Source of the DNA: Patescibacteria group bacterium
Lineage (GTDB): Bacteria > Patescibacteriota > Minisyncoccia > Phycocordibacterales > UBA6065
Length of the DNA stretch: 11,303 nt
Direction: 5' to 3'
NCBI GenBank assembly: GCA_028866595.1
Contig: JAGWHV010000025.1
Span: 1-11,303 of the forward strand
Numbering within the stretch: the first letter of the stretch is position 1; each line of letters starts with the position of its first letter. Positions 1 through 7,300 of this stretch are shown in pieces. The notes under the pieces were generated by a model, which saw nothing but the letters and a program-made list of their open reading frames with translations, searched no databases and was not told where the DNA came from. The position numbers and the translations under genes are program-made.

Positions 1-909
1 TTCGAGAAAGAAGGCTGCCATGTTGTGGCTGCCGAATCCTTTCGTGATAGCTTCCTCGAAGCTGACGGCGTCGATCGCGAATCCGAAGTTGTTCTGTCCG
101 CGGCCGATCTCTCTTTTGAAGATGCCTCCTCCCGGCGCGCGGATGCATCCGGTTGCGGCGAGGAGGACGTCGTAGAACGCATCGCGCGCCGCGTCATCCA
201 TCGAGCGTATTCTCTCGACTTCGGCCTCGTAGACGGGCGATCTCACAGTGGGCAAAGGCTCGTTCTCCGGCTCGATCTGTCGCACGACGTCATCGAAACC
301 GGCCTTGAGCTCCGTCGGCGGCAGAAGCCTCAACCGAAGCGCTTGAAACAAGACCCTGTCGTTCTCGCCCATCGCCGCGAGCTCGCTTTCTGCGCTCTCG
401 GTCGCGTGCACTGAAGCGAGACGGGACGACAACGACCTGACTTCCCGCGGATCTGTGAGGCCGAAGTAGTCCTTCTTGGAGTCCCGCGTTCGGCGGCTAT
501 CTATGATGGCCGCCAAAGCGTCGATCGCCCCGTCGCTCGAAGATGTCACGTTGACATTCGGATCGTTGAACTCGGCGATGGGGTACTCGTAGTCGGGATA
601 TCCCTTGATGACGGAGATAGGGATGGTCTCCGAGATGCTCTCGCGTACGACCGCTACGAGCTTGTTGTGGTCGTCGTCGTATCGAGACTGCGTGACGACG
701 AAGAGCGCGGCGTCGTCGTCCCCGACGAGTTTTTTCACGTCCTCGAGCTTCTCTTGAAGAAAAACGAGGTGGTCGAACACGAGCGACTGACAACCATACG
801 AATCGCGGACGAAGGCGGTGAAAGCGTCTCGCTCCGAGTCGACGTCGTTGACATCTATGCCTGGTGGGCTCATGTGGCCCACGATGATGACTACTGGCCT
901 CTTGGTCAT
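1..909 (-). CDS. Unrecognised cytoplasmic protein, N-terminal 303 residues (runs off left edge)
   Basis: Reading the minus strand from the ATG at 909-907 gives an uninterrupted frame to base 1, so the gene continues beyond the window. I do not recognise the family. The product starts MTKRPVVIIVGHMSPPG, which looks like a first beta strand and glycine-rich turn of an alpha/beta fold, and the first ~135 residues alternate beta-like stretches (ALFVVTQ, IPISVIKGYP) with charged helices. Residues after ~140 are rich in Asp, Glu and Arg and look helical; near residue 270 there is a Gly-rich stretch (APGGGIF). No signal peptide or membrane segment is visible, so a cytoplasmic location is likely. The start is supported by AGGAAA about 6 bases upstream and a plausible promoter at 954-981. 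It is divergent from the acetyltransferase gene on the plus strand. The open frame is certain; the function is unknown. Confidence 0.8.
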   Translation of the reverse strand, partial: MTKRPVVIIVGHMSPPGIDVNDVDSERDAFTAFVRDSYGCQSLVFDHLVFLQEKLEDVKKLVGDDDAALFVVTQSRYDDDHNKLVAVVRESISETIPISVIKGYPDYEYPIAEFNDPNVNVTSSSDGAIDALAAIIDSRRTRDSKKDYFGLTDPREVRSLSSRLASVHATESAESELAAMGENDRVLFQALRLRLLPPTELKAGFDDVVRQIEPENEPLPTVRSPVYEAEVERIRSMDDAARDAFYDVLLAATGCIRAPGGGIFKREIGRGQNNFGFAIDAVSFEEAITKGFGSHNMAAFFLE

Positions 910-953
910 GAGATTTCCTTTGTTTGAGAGTTAAGGTGCGAAATTCGCTTTTG

Positions 954-981
954 AAATTAACACTAATCCGAGAAAAGTCAA
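954..981 (-). promoter_or_regulatory. Probable sigma70-type promoter of the left-edge gene
   Basis: On the minus strand TTGACT (976-981) is followed after 16 bases by TAATTT (954-959). The -35 box differs from the consensus at one base; the -10 box is weak (3 of 6). It would start transcription near 947 and give a leader of about 40 bases that carries the AGGAAA ribosome site before the ATG at 909. Confidence 0.45.
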
Positions 982-1029
982 CCTCATTAGCTCGATCCGG
1001 ATATTATAGCGACTGCGATTTATTTCTAA

Positions 1030-1041
1030 TATACTGTTTGT
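1030..1041 (+). promoter_or_regulatory. -10 box placed for a leaderless transcript of the acetyltransferase
   Basis: TATACT lies at 1030-1035, six bases before the ATG at 1042, so transcription would begin at or next to the start codon. There is no Shine-Dalgarno sequence in the bases before the ATG. I see no convincing -35 box 16-18 bases upstream (TAGCGA at 1007-1012). Confidence 0.4.
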
Positions 1042-1504
1042 ATGATAAATATCCGTTCAGCGAATTCTAAGGATATAAAGATTCTTCAAACTCTCAATAA
1101 TGAGGTATTCAAAGATAATTTTAAATATGACGGGGACCTCGATTTGAGCTGGTCGCTTTCGAGCGAGGGGGGGGCGATATTACTCTGCGGTCATTTCAGA
1201 TAAAGATTCGATATGTCTCATCGCGGAGGACGACGGCAAGCCCGTCGCTTATCTTTCAAGCGGGCCAAAAGAGGATATCGGGCGGAGGGGTACATATTTC
1301 GAGGTAAATGATATGGGAGTCATTCCCAGTCACCGCTCAAAGGGCATCGGCAAAATGCTCATGGAGAGGTGCTTTTCTGAAGCAAAAGCGAGGGGCTTCG
1401 AAAAAATCTCGGTTAGGGTCTATTCAAGCAACGTCAAAGCCATTGAATTCTACAGACGCTCAGGGTTTAAAGACCTTGAAGTCGGATTGGAGAGACCTCT
1501 CTAA
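1042..1504 (+). pseudogene. GNAT-family N-acetyltransferase, frameshifted in a G8 tract
   Basis: The frame from the ATG at 1042 encodes MINIRSANSKDIKILQTLNN and continues to a stop at 1201-1203 (53 residues). From the G run at 1167-1174 the +1 frame carries on with RYYSAVISDKDSICLIAEDD and runs to the TAA at 1502-1504. Joining the two gives about 153 residues, a normal size for a GNAT enzyme, which transfers an acetyl group from acetyl-CoA to an amine. The downstream part has the acetyl-CoA pyrophosphate-binding signature (VIPSHRSKGIGKML) and the usual later helix and strand (NVKAIEFYRRSGFKDLEVG). Removing one G (eight to seven) restores a single frame. As written the gene is broken; it could be a sequencing error in the homopolymer, a true pseudogene, or a phase-variable gene. 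The substrate cannot be told. It converges with the DUF1761 gene, with 12 bases between the stops. Confidence 0.85.
1167..1174 (+). repeat. G8 homopolymer at the frameshift point
   Basis: Eight consecutive G follow GAGCGA. The upstream acetyltransferase frame and the downstream frame meet here and differ by one base; a run of seven G would join them. Confidence 0.9.
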
Positions 1505-1516
1505 CGGCGTCTCGAC

Positions 1517-1966
1517 TTACGCAAACAGACTCGCTACGAGGGCGATGACGATGATCGTCACGAGATTCGAGCCGATGTCGGAGAAGAATTTCTTCCAAGC
1601 GAGGGAGCGATCGCAGGTGCTCCAGAGTATCGATGTGCCGACTGCCGGCACCGTGAAGCACAGCCAGCTAAATACGGCGAAACCGACCGCCATCGCGAGC
1701 GGCAGGCCGTTATGCAAGCTTTCGAGGACGACGAACACAACCCAAAAAGACGTGAGGAATGACAAGGCTAGCTGAGCCGCGTACATTTTCGGCATCATCG
1801 CTTTGCCCGATTCCATTTTTTGCGCGCGTTCCTCGGGCGAGAGGGCATCCATGCCGAGGTACTTCATATGGATCTTTCCCATTGGCGTCGCGTCCGAATA
1901 CCAGAGCGTGCCGATGACTGCGTATATGATGGCGCCGCCTATGGCTAGAAGGATTATGGTGAGCAT
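1517..1966 (-). CDS. DUF1761-type small integral membrane protein
   Basis: A 149-residue protein with four predicted membrane helices, at about residues 1-22, 64-85, 90-112 and 129-148. The short region between helices 1 and 2 is soluble-looking and Met/Lys rich (GKIHMKYLGMDALSPEERAQ). This layout, with the WYS motif just after the first helix (GTLWYSDATPMG) and the later hydrophobic pair, matches what I know of the DUF1761 family, whose function is not established. The start at 1966 puts the first helix at the very N-terminus. There is no Shine-Dalgarno sequence; the bases before ATG read TACCAAC, as they do for the flavin-barrel gene at 4125. An extended -10 box lies at 1997-2005. It is convergent with the broken acetyltransferase and divergent from the two-gene envelope unit at 2077. 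Family assignment is from memory of the motif and helix layout. Confidence 0.75.
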   Translation of the reverse strand: MLTIILLAIGGAIIYAVIGTLWYSDATPMGKIHMKYLGMDALSPEERAQKMESGKAMMPKMYAAQLALSFLTSFWVVFVVLESLHNGLPLAMAVGFAVFSWLCFTVPAVGTSILWSTCDRSLAWKKFFSDIGSNLVTIIVIALVASLFA

Positions 1967-1996
1967 GTTGGTACGAATTAATGGTGATATGGGAAT

Positions 1997-2005
1997 AGTA
2001 TAGCA
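1997..2005 (-). promoter_or_regulatory. Extended -10 promoter of the DUF1761 gene
   Basis: On the minus strand TGC is followed directly by TATACT (1997-2002), an extended -10 element (TGN-TATACT). No good -35 box is seen, which is normal for this promoter class. Transcription would start near 1990, giving a leader of about 24 bases without a ribosome site. Confidence 0.5.
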
Positions 2006-2027
2006 CTGTCGTTACTACGCCTGGTGC

Positions 2028-2036
2028 TGTGGATAG
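2028..2036 (+). promoter_or_regulatory. DnaA-box-like sequence in a divergent promoter region
   Basis: TGTGGATAG is the reverse complement of CTATCCACA, one base from the strict DnaA box TTATCCACA. It lies 37 bases before the TACAAT -10 box of the small membrane protein gene. A very similar pair is found at 4219 and 4257. Confidence 0.35.
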
Positions 2037-2064
2037 CGACCTGTCTTGTCGTTCCGTAAATGGG

Positions 2065-2076
2065 TACAATTCTAGT
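2065..2076 (+). promoter_or_regulatory. -10 box placed for a leaderless start of the envelope unit
   Basis: TACAAT at 2065-2070 is five of six to the -10 consensus and ends six bases before the ATG at 2077. There is no Shine-Dalgarno sequence. The same spacing is seen at 1030 and, on the other strand, at 4132. Confidence 0.45.
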
Positions 2077-2316
2077 ATGGAACCGCAAAAAAAAGAGCGC
2101 AATAGAAGCGTGGGCATCCTCATATTAGTAGCGATAGTAGCAGCGGTGGTCGTCGCAGTTCAATATTATATGGCACCACGACGGGTTCAAGCGCCTGTCG
2201 CCGCCGCTACCTCGACATCCGTCTCGGCAGCCGCGGTGGTAACGGTGCCGGATGTCAATCCGATCCAGACGGCTAATCCTTTCGCAACACATGCGTATTT
2301 TAATCCATTTAAGTAA
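2077..2316 (+). CDS. Small single-pass membrane protein (79 aa)
   Basis: I do not recognise a family. The N-terminus is strongly charged (MEPQKKERNRSVG) and is followed by one long hydrophobic segment at about residues 11-31 (ILILVAIVAAVVVAVQYYM). Basic residues follow (APRRVQ) and then a tail rich in Ala, Val, Thr and Pro that ends NPFATHAYFNPFK. The frame is open further upstream to 2029, but I chose the ATG at 2077 because it sits six bases after a good -10 box and gives a clean N-terminus; the extra residues would overlap the promoter. Its last 26 bases overlap the start of the Cys-repeat protein gene, so the two are probably translated together and may act together at the membrane. With one helix and a short outer or inner tail it could be an anchor or accessory protein; this is inference. 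Confidence 0.7.
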   Translation: MEPQKKERNRSVGILILVAIVAAVVVAVQYYMAPRRVQAPVAAATSTSVSAAAVVTVPDVNPIQTANPFATHAYFNPFK

Positions 2317-3445
2317 AACCGATCCGCGCAAGGCGGCTTTCGTTCTGCTCTCCGCCGCTGTAATAGCAGTCTTTGCTATTGGTATCCGCCGGGCGCAGGC
2401 GTTATCGGTCTTTGATATCACTTATCCAATCGCATCTCTCGGCGGCTGTACCGATAGAGTGGCCTGCAAAGCATATTGCGACGATCCGAATAATCAGCAG
2501 GCTTGTGAAGCTTTCGCTTCACAGTACGGTATCAGCGATAACAACAATGGCGGCAATAATAGCGGCCGCAACTCCAACGGCCAGAATAGTCCTAGCGGCC
2601 AACCAAATGGCGGCATGAATATCACTGATGCCCAAGCCAAACAAATCATTGCCGATGGCGGCCCTGGTGGTTGCGCCAAAGGCGCTACCGATACCCAATC
2701 CCTTCAGAATTCTTGTCAGGCTTATTGCAACGCAGAGTCGCATATCGAAGAATGCGTTGCCTACGGAAAATCGCACGGTCTGTTCCAAGGGAATGAGCTC
2801 GCTCAAGCGGAAAAAGTCGCCGGCGCTCTCCAGAACGGTGCCAAGTTGCCGGACGGTTGTACAAGTCCTCAAACTTGTGGTCAGATTTGCGGCAATCCTG
2901 ACAATGCCGATACCGCCGAGCAATGCATCGATTTCGCCACGCAAGCGGGTCTTATGCCTAACGATGCAAATGTCGCCCAGATGAAGCAGATGATTGCACT
3001 TTTCAAGGAAGGTAAGACCCCATTTAAGACTTTTGGAGAAATGCGTCAATGTCAAAATCCGCCGAATGATCAAATCAAGCAGGATTGTATACAATTCGGC
3101 CAGGAGCAGGGCTTCGGCGGCGGTCCGAATCAGCAAGGCCAACAGCAAGACAACCAGCAGCAGGACAACAATCAGCAATTCGCTCCCGGTCAGGGCCCAA
3201 ATGGCGATTTCCAACAAGGCAGCGATTTCCAGAACGGATCTTCGTCAGGACAATATCCGCCTCAAGGTCAAGATGGTCCAAATGGTCCGCAACAGATGCC
3301 GCCGCAACAACAGATGCCACCACAGCCTGGCATTGATCAAACGCAAAGCGGACAAGGGGCGCCTCAGCCGCCGACCAGTTTCCTTCCAGGGACGGATAAT
3401 GCGGCTTCAGTATTCGCGGGTTTTCTCAAGAGTCTTGTCAAGTGA
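2291..3445 (+). CDS. Secreted Cys-repeat protein with Gln/Gly/Pro-rich tail
   Basis: The 384-residue product starts with a signal peptide (basic MRILIHLSKTDPRK, hydrophobic core at about 15-31, likely cleavage after AQA at 37). The mature part has three copies of a Cys unit, C-xn-C-x3-C-xn-C, at C53/C59/C63/C72, C128/C142/C146/C155 and C190/C196/C200/C212, and a half unit at C254/C266. Each ends with Cys, two residues, an aromatic (F or Y) and a Gly a few residues later. The units are split by an Asn/Gly/Ser linker at ~81-110 and followed from ~270 by a low-complexity Gln/Gly/Pro tail. Even numbers of Cys in each unit fit two disulfides per unit outside the cell; metal binding is an alternative. 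I know similar repeats from hypothetical Parcubacteria proteins but no function. The ATG at 2291 is preferred over 2252 because it gives the shorter, normal signal peptide. The start overlaps the upstream gene by 26 bases. Confidence 0.8.
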   Translation: MRILIHLSKTDPRKAAFVLLSAAVIAVFAIGIRRAQALSVFDITYPIASLGGCTDRVACKAYCDDPNNQQACEAFASQYGISDNNNGGNNSGRNSNGQNSPSGQPNGGMNITDAQAKQIIADGGPGGCAKGATDTQSLQNSCQAYCNAESHIEECVAYGKSHGLFQGNELAQAEKVAGALQNGAKLPDGCTSPQTCGQICGNPDNADTAEQCIDFATQAGLMPNDANVAQMKQMIALFKEGKTPFKTFGEMRQCQNPPNDQIKQDCIQFGQEQGFGGGPNQQGQQQDNQQQDNNQQFAPGQGPNGDFQQGSDFQNGSSSGQYPPQGQDGPNGPQQMPPQQQMPPQPGIDQTQSGQGAPQPPTSFLPGTDNAASVFAGFLKSLVK

Positions 3446-3522
3446 TATCCCCGAATTATTCTCCAAAAGGCGCAGTATCTGCGGCCGATTTTGGTAATTT
3501 TCGTATTTCGTATGTTGATTAT

Positions 3523-3557
3523 AACAAAAACCAGCCTCTCGGCTGATCTTTGTTTTT
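3523..3557. terminator. Bidirectional intrinsic terminator
   Basis: The stem CAGCC (3532-3536) pairs with GGCTG (3541-3545) around a TCTC loop. AACAAA (3523-3528) can also pair with TTTGTT (3549-3554). On the plus strand the hairpin is followed by a T-rich stretch (TCTTTGTTTTT), and on the minus strand by GTTTTTGTT with a GAGA tetraloop. It lies between the ends of the Cys-repeat gene and the convergent flavin-barrel gene, so it can serve both. Confidence 0.7.
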
Positions 3558-3666
3558 GACCCTTTCGACGGGTCTTGAGCGATTTTTACACCTTCCTTGC
3601 CAAGCCACGCCATAAGAGGCTTCTTCGGGCTACCGCTTCAGTCGTGAATTACAAATAAACGCTTCT

Positions 3667-4125
3667 TCATGTATTGAAGGTGAACTCTTTGCTCTCATCG
3701 TCGCCGTACAGCTCATCGTCCCAGTATTTGATCACGTCAGGACGGATGACCCACATTCTCGACTTCCAGATATTGTCGAGGATGTATTGAACCGTTATGG
3801 ATTTCTTCAAGTCTGGAAATTTCTTGTTGAGGAGCACGATACCTTCTGTGATTTTCTTTAGATCTTTGACGATCTCACATTTCCCTGATCCTTGTATACC
3901 TTTCCGGTCAGTATGGTCTTTCTCGTTGAACCAGGCCGTGGCAAAAGCCACTGTCGGATTCTTCAGCATCATGGCGCTGTGCCTCGCTCCTTCTGGGCTG
4001 ACGAAATATATGTCTCCCTTATCATTCAAGGCCATATACACGTTTGTTGCCCAGACCTCCTTATCATCCCGGGAGGCTATAGCCAGTATCTTCTGAGATT
4101 CGAGAAATTTCAGAGCCTGTTCCAT
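3667..4125 (-). CDS. Pyridoxamine 5'-phosphate oxidase-like flavin split-barrel protein
   Basis: The 152-residue protein starts with a short helix (MEQALKFLESQKILAIAS) and then alternating strands: WATNVYMALNDKGDIYFVSP, the turn to KNPTVAFATAWF, and the family-typical GIQGSGKCEIV, followed by a helical section and the C-terminal KSRMWVIRPDVIKYWDD. This order matches small FMN-binding split-barrel proteins of the pyridoxamine 5'-phosphate oxidase superfamily, many of which bind FMN or a related cofactor and are not true PNP oxidases. The exact reaction cannot be told. It lacks a signal peptide, so it is cytoplasmic. The start at 4125 is six bases after an extended -10 box and has no Shine-Dalgarno sequence. 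It faces away from the giant surface gene and converges with the Cys-repeat unit. Confidence 0.8.
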   Translation of the reverse strand: MEQALKFLESQKILAIASRDDKEVWATNVYMALNDKGDIYFVSPEGARHSAMMLKNPTVAFATAWFNEKDHTDRKGIQGSGKCEIVKDLKKITEGIVLLNKKFPDLKKSITVQYILDNIWKSRMWVIRPDVIKYWDDELYGDDESKEFTFNT

Positions 4126-4131
4126 GTTGGT

Positions 4132-4140
4132 ATCATACCA
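4132..4140 (-). promoter_or_regulatory. Extended -10 promoter giving a leaderless flavin-barrel transcript
   Basis: On the minus strand TGG is followed by TATGAT (4132-4137), which ends six bases before the ATG at 4125. TATGAT is one base from the consensus. No good -35 box is present (CACTTA at the expected place). Confidence 0.5.
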
Positions 4141-4218
4141 TCACAAACTTGATTTAAGTGTTCAGTCTGTTGAGACCAGAACCGGCGATACTCCTTCTGT
4201 GAGACTTACGCGGGGTCT

Positions 4219-4227
4219 TGTGGATAA
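4219..4227 (-). promoter_or_regulatory. Perfect DnaA box upstream of the giant gene
   Basis: TGTGGATAA is the exact reverse complement of the strict E. coli DnaA box TTATCCACA. It lies in the divergent region between the flavin-barrel gene and the giant surface gene, 38 bases before the TACAAT at 4257. A nine-base match can occur by chance, so the assignment rests on its recurrence at 2028 with nearly the same spacing. Confidence 0.4.
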
Positions 4228-4256
4228 CCTCATTTCGGCGCGAAGACGGCGTGGAG

Positions 4257-4262
4257 TACAAT
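4257..4262 (+). promoter_or_regulatory. Candidate -10 box of the giant surface gene
   Basis: TACAAT is five of six to the -10 consensus and is the same hexamer used before the gene at 2077. Transcription from here would give a leader of about 93 bases before the ATG at 4362. No clear -35 box is visible. Confidence 0.35.
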
Positions 4263-4361
4263 GGTTCCATCTGGAGCACTATCTTTTTGAAACGATCCGG
4301 ATCGCTCTCGCCCTCGGACGCCGCCGACGAGGAGCGTTTAATAAGCGTTAATGCTTGTAGC

Positions 4362-7300
4362 ATGAGATTTAGACCTTTGCCTTCTTGGCATCGCTCGATG
4401 CCGGCTTTCGCGTGCGCGGCGGGGTGTATCATCGCGGCGCTCTCTTTTGTATTTTTTATAGGCTCGGCCGTCGTATCGGCGGCCGATCTCCTCACTGTGG
4501 CGCCGAATACGGCCGGAACCGATGACCTCATCGGCGCGCAGAACGCGAACTGGACGTTCACTGCGACGACGACGAACGCGATCGCCGCGGGCGACGTCAT
4601 CGAGTTTATCTTTCCAACGCACGTGAACCAGATTACACCGTTCTCGACAACGAGCGCGCCGACCCTCGTCGCCACGTCGTCGAAGGGCATAACCGGCGGC
4701 TCTTTCAACGTGTATGTCGGTCCCCAGAACAAGAATATCGTCGCGGCAGGCGGAGCTTTGCCGTCGCAGATGACGTCGAACGGGCTTGCCATATACGGGT
4801 TCGCGACGACAACCATCGACGCCGGCGCGACGATATCGATGGCGGTAAGCGGGCTCGGCAACCCTGCCGGCCAGCTCTCGAGCGTTCAGAATTTGCCGTT
4901 CGTTGTCCAAGCGGGCACGCTCAACGATTCGACGAATCTCGGTTCGGGATTCTCCGGCGGGCCGAAATATTCCGCTACGTCTACTGTCACGCTCGCGCGC
5001 GCAGGCGGCGCGCTCGTCTCCGACGCTCATTCGAGCGTCGCTGACAGCTCTAACGACACCGGCGCCTCGGTGACGGTGACCGTCTCGATCACGCTCGCGA
5101 GCGCCTTGCCGGCGGGAAGCAAGATCGGTGTCAATCTCCCGGCTGAATTCGATCTTACGAATGCGACGACCACGGCCGCCGACGCCGCAGGCATATCAAC
5201 GACGACGGGTCCGATCGTGGCCGAGAGCGCGTTTGCCACGACTACAAGCGCGGGCACGAACCGCATCGTATTCACGACGAGCGGCGGTACCGTTCCGGCT
5301 GGAAACACGCTCACCGTCTCAATCGGCGGTCTCAAGAACCCGTCGAATGCCGGCGTGTTCAGACCTTTCTCTGTTTTTACCATGAAGTCAAACAACGGCC
5401 TTCTCGACGGATCGTACTTCGGTTTCGAACAGAGCGACTATTCGAGCGGCGCGCCGTCTCCGACTGACGCCATATATGTCGGCGGGCACAATAGGCTCGC
5501 CATCCAAGTTCTGAAGCAGACAGGTTCGGGCACGACGACGCTCTCCGCCGCCGATCTCTCGCAAGTATCCGTCGCCGCGGGCTGTCCCGACAAGCAGTTC
5601 TTTATGGGCCAACGCTGGCTTGACGCGAACGGCGTCGCCGTCTATTCAAACATCCTCGACTGTAACTACATGCTCGGCGTTGATCCGTTCAATCAAGGCA
5701 GCGCGAGCTTCTATAGCTCATTTTTGCCGCCGGCGATGAAGACCGTCAACCTCGTTGCCTCCGGCTCGACCGGCTCGACCGCCACGACGACGCTCGTATT
5801 CGCCGTGCCTGACGCGACGACGACCATCGCCCTCAAACTGCCGAATGCCGTTACCGGCGCGCATGCGTTCATCCAGTCCTATAGCGCCGATAACCAGTCG
5901 TTCTCGCCGGTGTTCACCGATACGACGTATACCACGTCCGGCTTCGATGCGAGTGGAAACGGCTACGCTATCATCCCGATCCACAGCGGCACGAGTTGGA
6001 GCTTTAACGTCGTCAATGGATCGTTCGGGAGCAGTGCCAACTTTAAAGACTCTTCCGGCGCGGAATACTGGCCGCCGGTCATATCACCGGTGACGGTCAC
6101 GTCCGCCACGACCACGAACGTAAGTCTCGGGACGTATTCCTATGTCAAGGCAGATCAGACGCTTCTCGTCAATCTCACGACGACGATCGGCGGCGCGATC
6201 ACCGACGCCTGCGTCGGTGTCATGCGGAACGGCGGCGGCGTCTTCTCCCAGCCGCAGGACATGACCTGCTCGCCGAATTATTCGAATTCGTATCGTTTTA
6301 AAGTGCCATCGGGCGCTATCACCGTCGTCGTGAACAGACCCGGTTTCGGCAATCAAGGCGAGTTTCCGGTCGCCGTTGCTTCTTCGACGCCGGCCGCCAC
6401 GACGACCTCGTCGTTTGTGCTTTCTTCGCCGACGAATTATGTAAACGCGCTTGTGAATATAAGCGCGAACGGCACGACGACGCCAGTCAAGGGCGCGCCA
6501 GTTTTTGCGCAGGGATCGAACGGTTTCGCGAATGGTATCACCGACTCGACCGGTTCGGTTAAGCTCTATGTCCAGCCCGGTACGTACACTATCCAAGGCT
6601 TTGCGCCGGCGTTCGGGCCGCTTACCGCTCAGACGGGCGTGTCGGTCACGAATAGCTCGAATCCGACGGTTACCTTCACCGTGAACGCGGGTAATCTCCA
6701 TGTCATATCGGGTAAAGTCACCCAGGGCGGCAATCCGGTCGTCGGCATGAACATCGGCGCGAACGGCACTGGCTCGACCCAGGGCGGCAACGGCGCGCAG
6801 ACTGACTCGACCGGCGCGTATTCTCTCTACGTTCCCGCGGGCATCTACAGCGTTCAGGGCTGGTCGCAGGACACGGGCGGTCTTTCGGCGCAGACGGTCG
6901 ACGTGACGTCCGGCAATGCCTCAAACGTCGATTGGACGCTTGCCGCGGCCGGCACGCTTCATATCGAGATCAAGAATGCCGCGAACGTAAGTTCGCTCTT
7001 CGCCGGCGCATTCGACCCGACGACGGGCAAAGGTAACGGCACGGATGCCTGGACCGCGAGCTCGACGAGCAAAGTCGCGACAATCTCTCTACCGGCAGGT
7101 ACATATGACGTTCATGCGGGATCGCCGGGTCTCGGCGGCTTCGGCTCGGCTCTAGGTACGGTCATTACAGCAAATCAGACGACGAACGTATCGTTCGACG
7201 CCGCAGGCACGGCCGCGCTCGATACGCTCTCCGGCACCGTCACGGCCTCGAGCGTCGGCGTCTCCGGCGCGACGGTCTGGGCATCGGCCGTCGGCGGATC

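Noticed and set aside
25..414. 129-residue plus-strand frame at the left edge
   Set aside because: It is antisense to the longer minus-strand frame, which has a promoter and a ribosome site; the Arg-rich composition is typical of shadows.
1308..1775. 155-residue plus-strand frame
   Set aside because: It overlaps the acetyltransferase C-terminal half in another frame and the DUF1761 gene on the other strand; its translation shows no domain.
2519..3217. 232-residue hydrophobic minus-strand frame
   Set aside because: It lies antisense inside the Cys-repeat gene; its Leu/Ile-rich, low-complexity translation is the mirror of Gln/Asn-rich codons.
3558..3574. GACCC/GGGTC hairpin after the bidirectional terminator
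   Set aside because: Five pairs with a seven-base loop and no T tract directly after it on either strand; too weak to call a terminator by itself.
3407..3613. 68-residue minus-strand frame over the end of the Cys-repeat gene
   Set aside because: It contains the bidirectional terminator hairpin, has no ribosome site or -10 box at its start, and overlaps a convincing coding end.
4294..4303. GATCCGGATC palindrome before the giant gene
   Set aside because: A ten-base palindrome in GATC-rich DNA is expected by chance and it is not aligned with a promoter element.
4154..5030. Long minus-strand frames at the start of the giant gene
   Set aside because: They are antisense shadows caused by the high G+C content; the plus frame has a signal peptide and recognisable domains.
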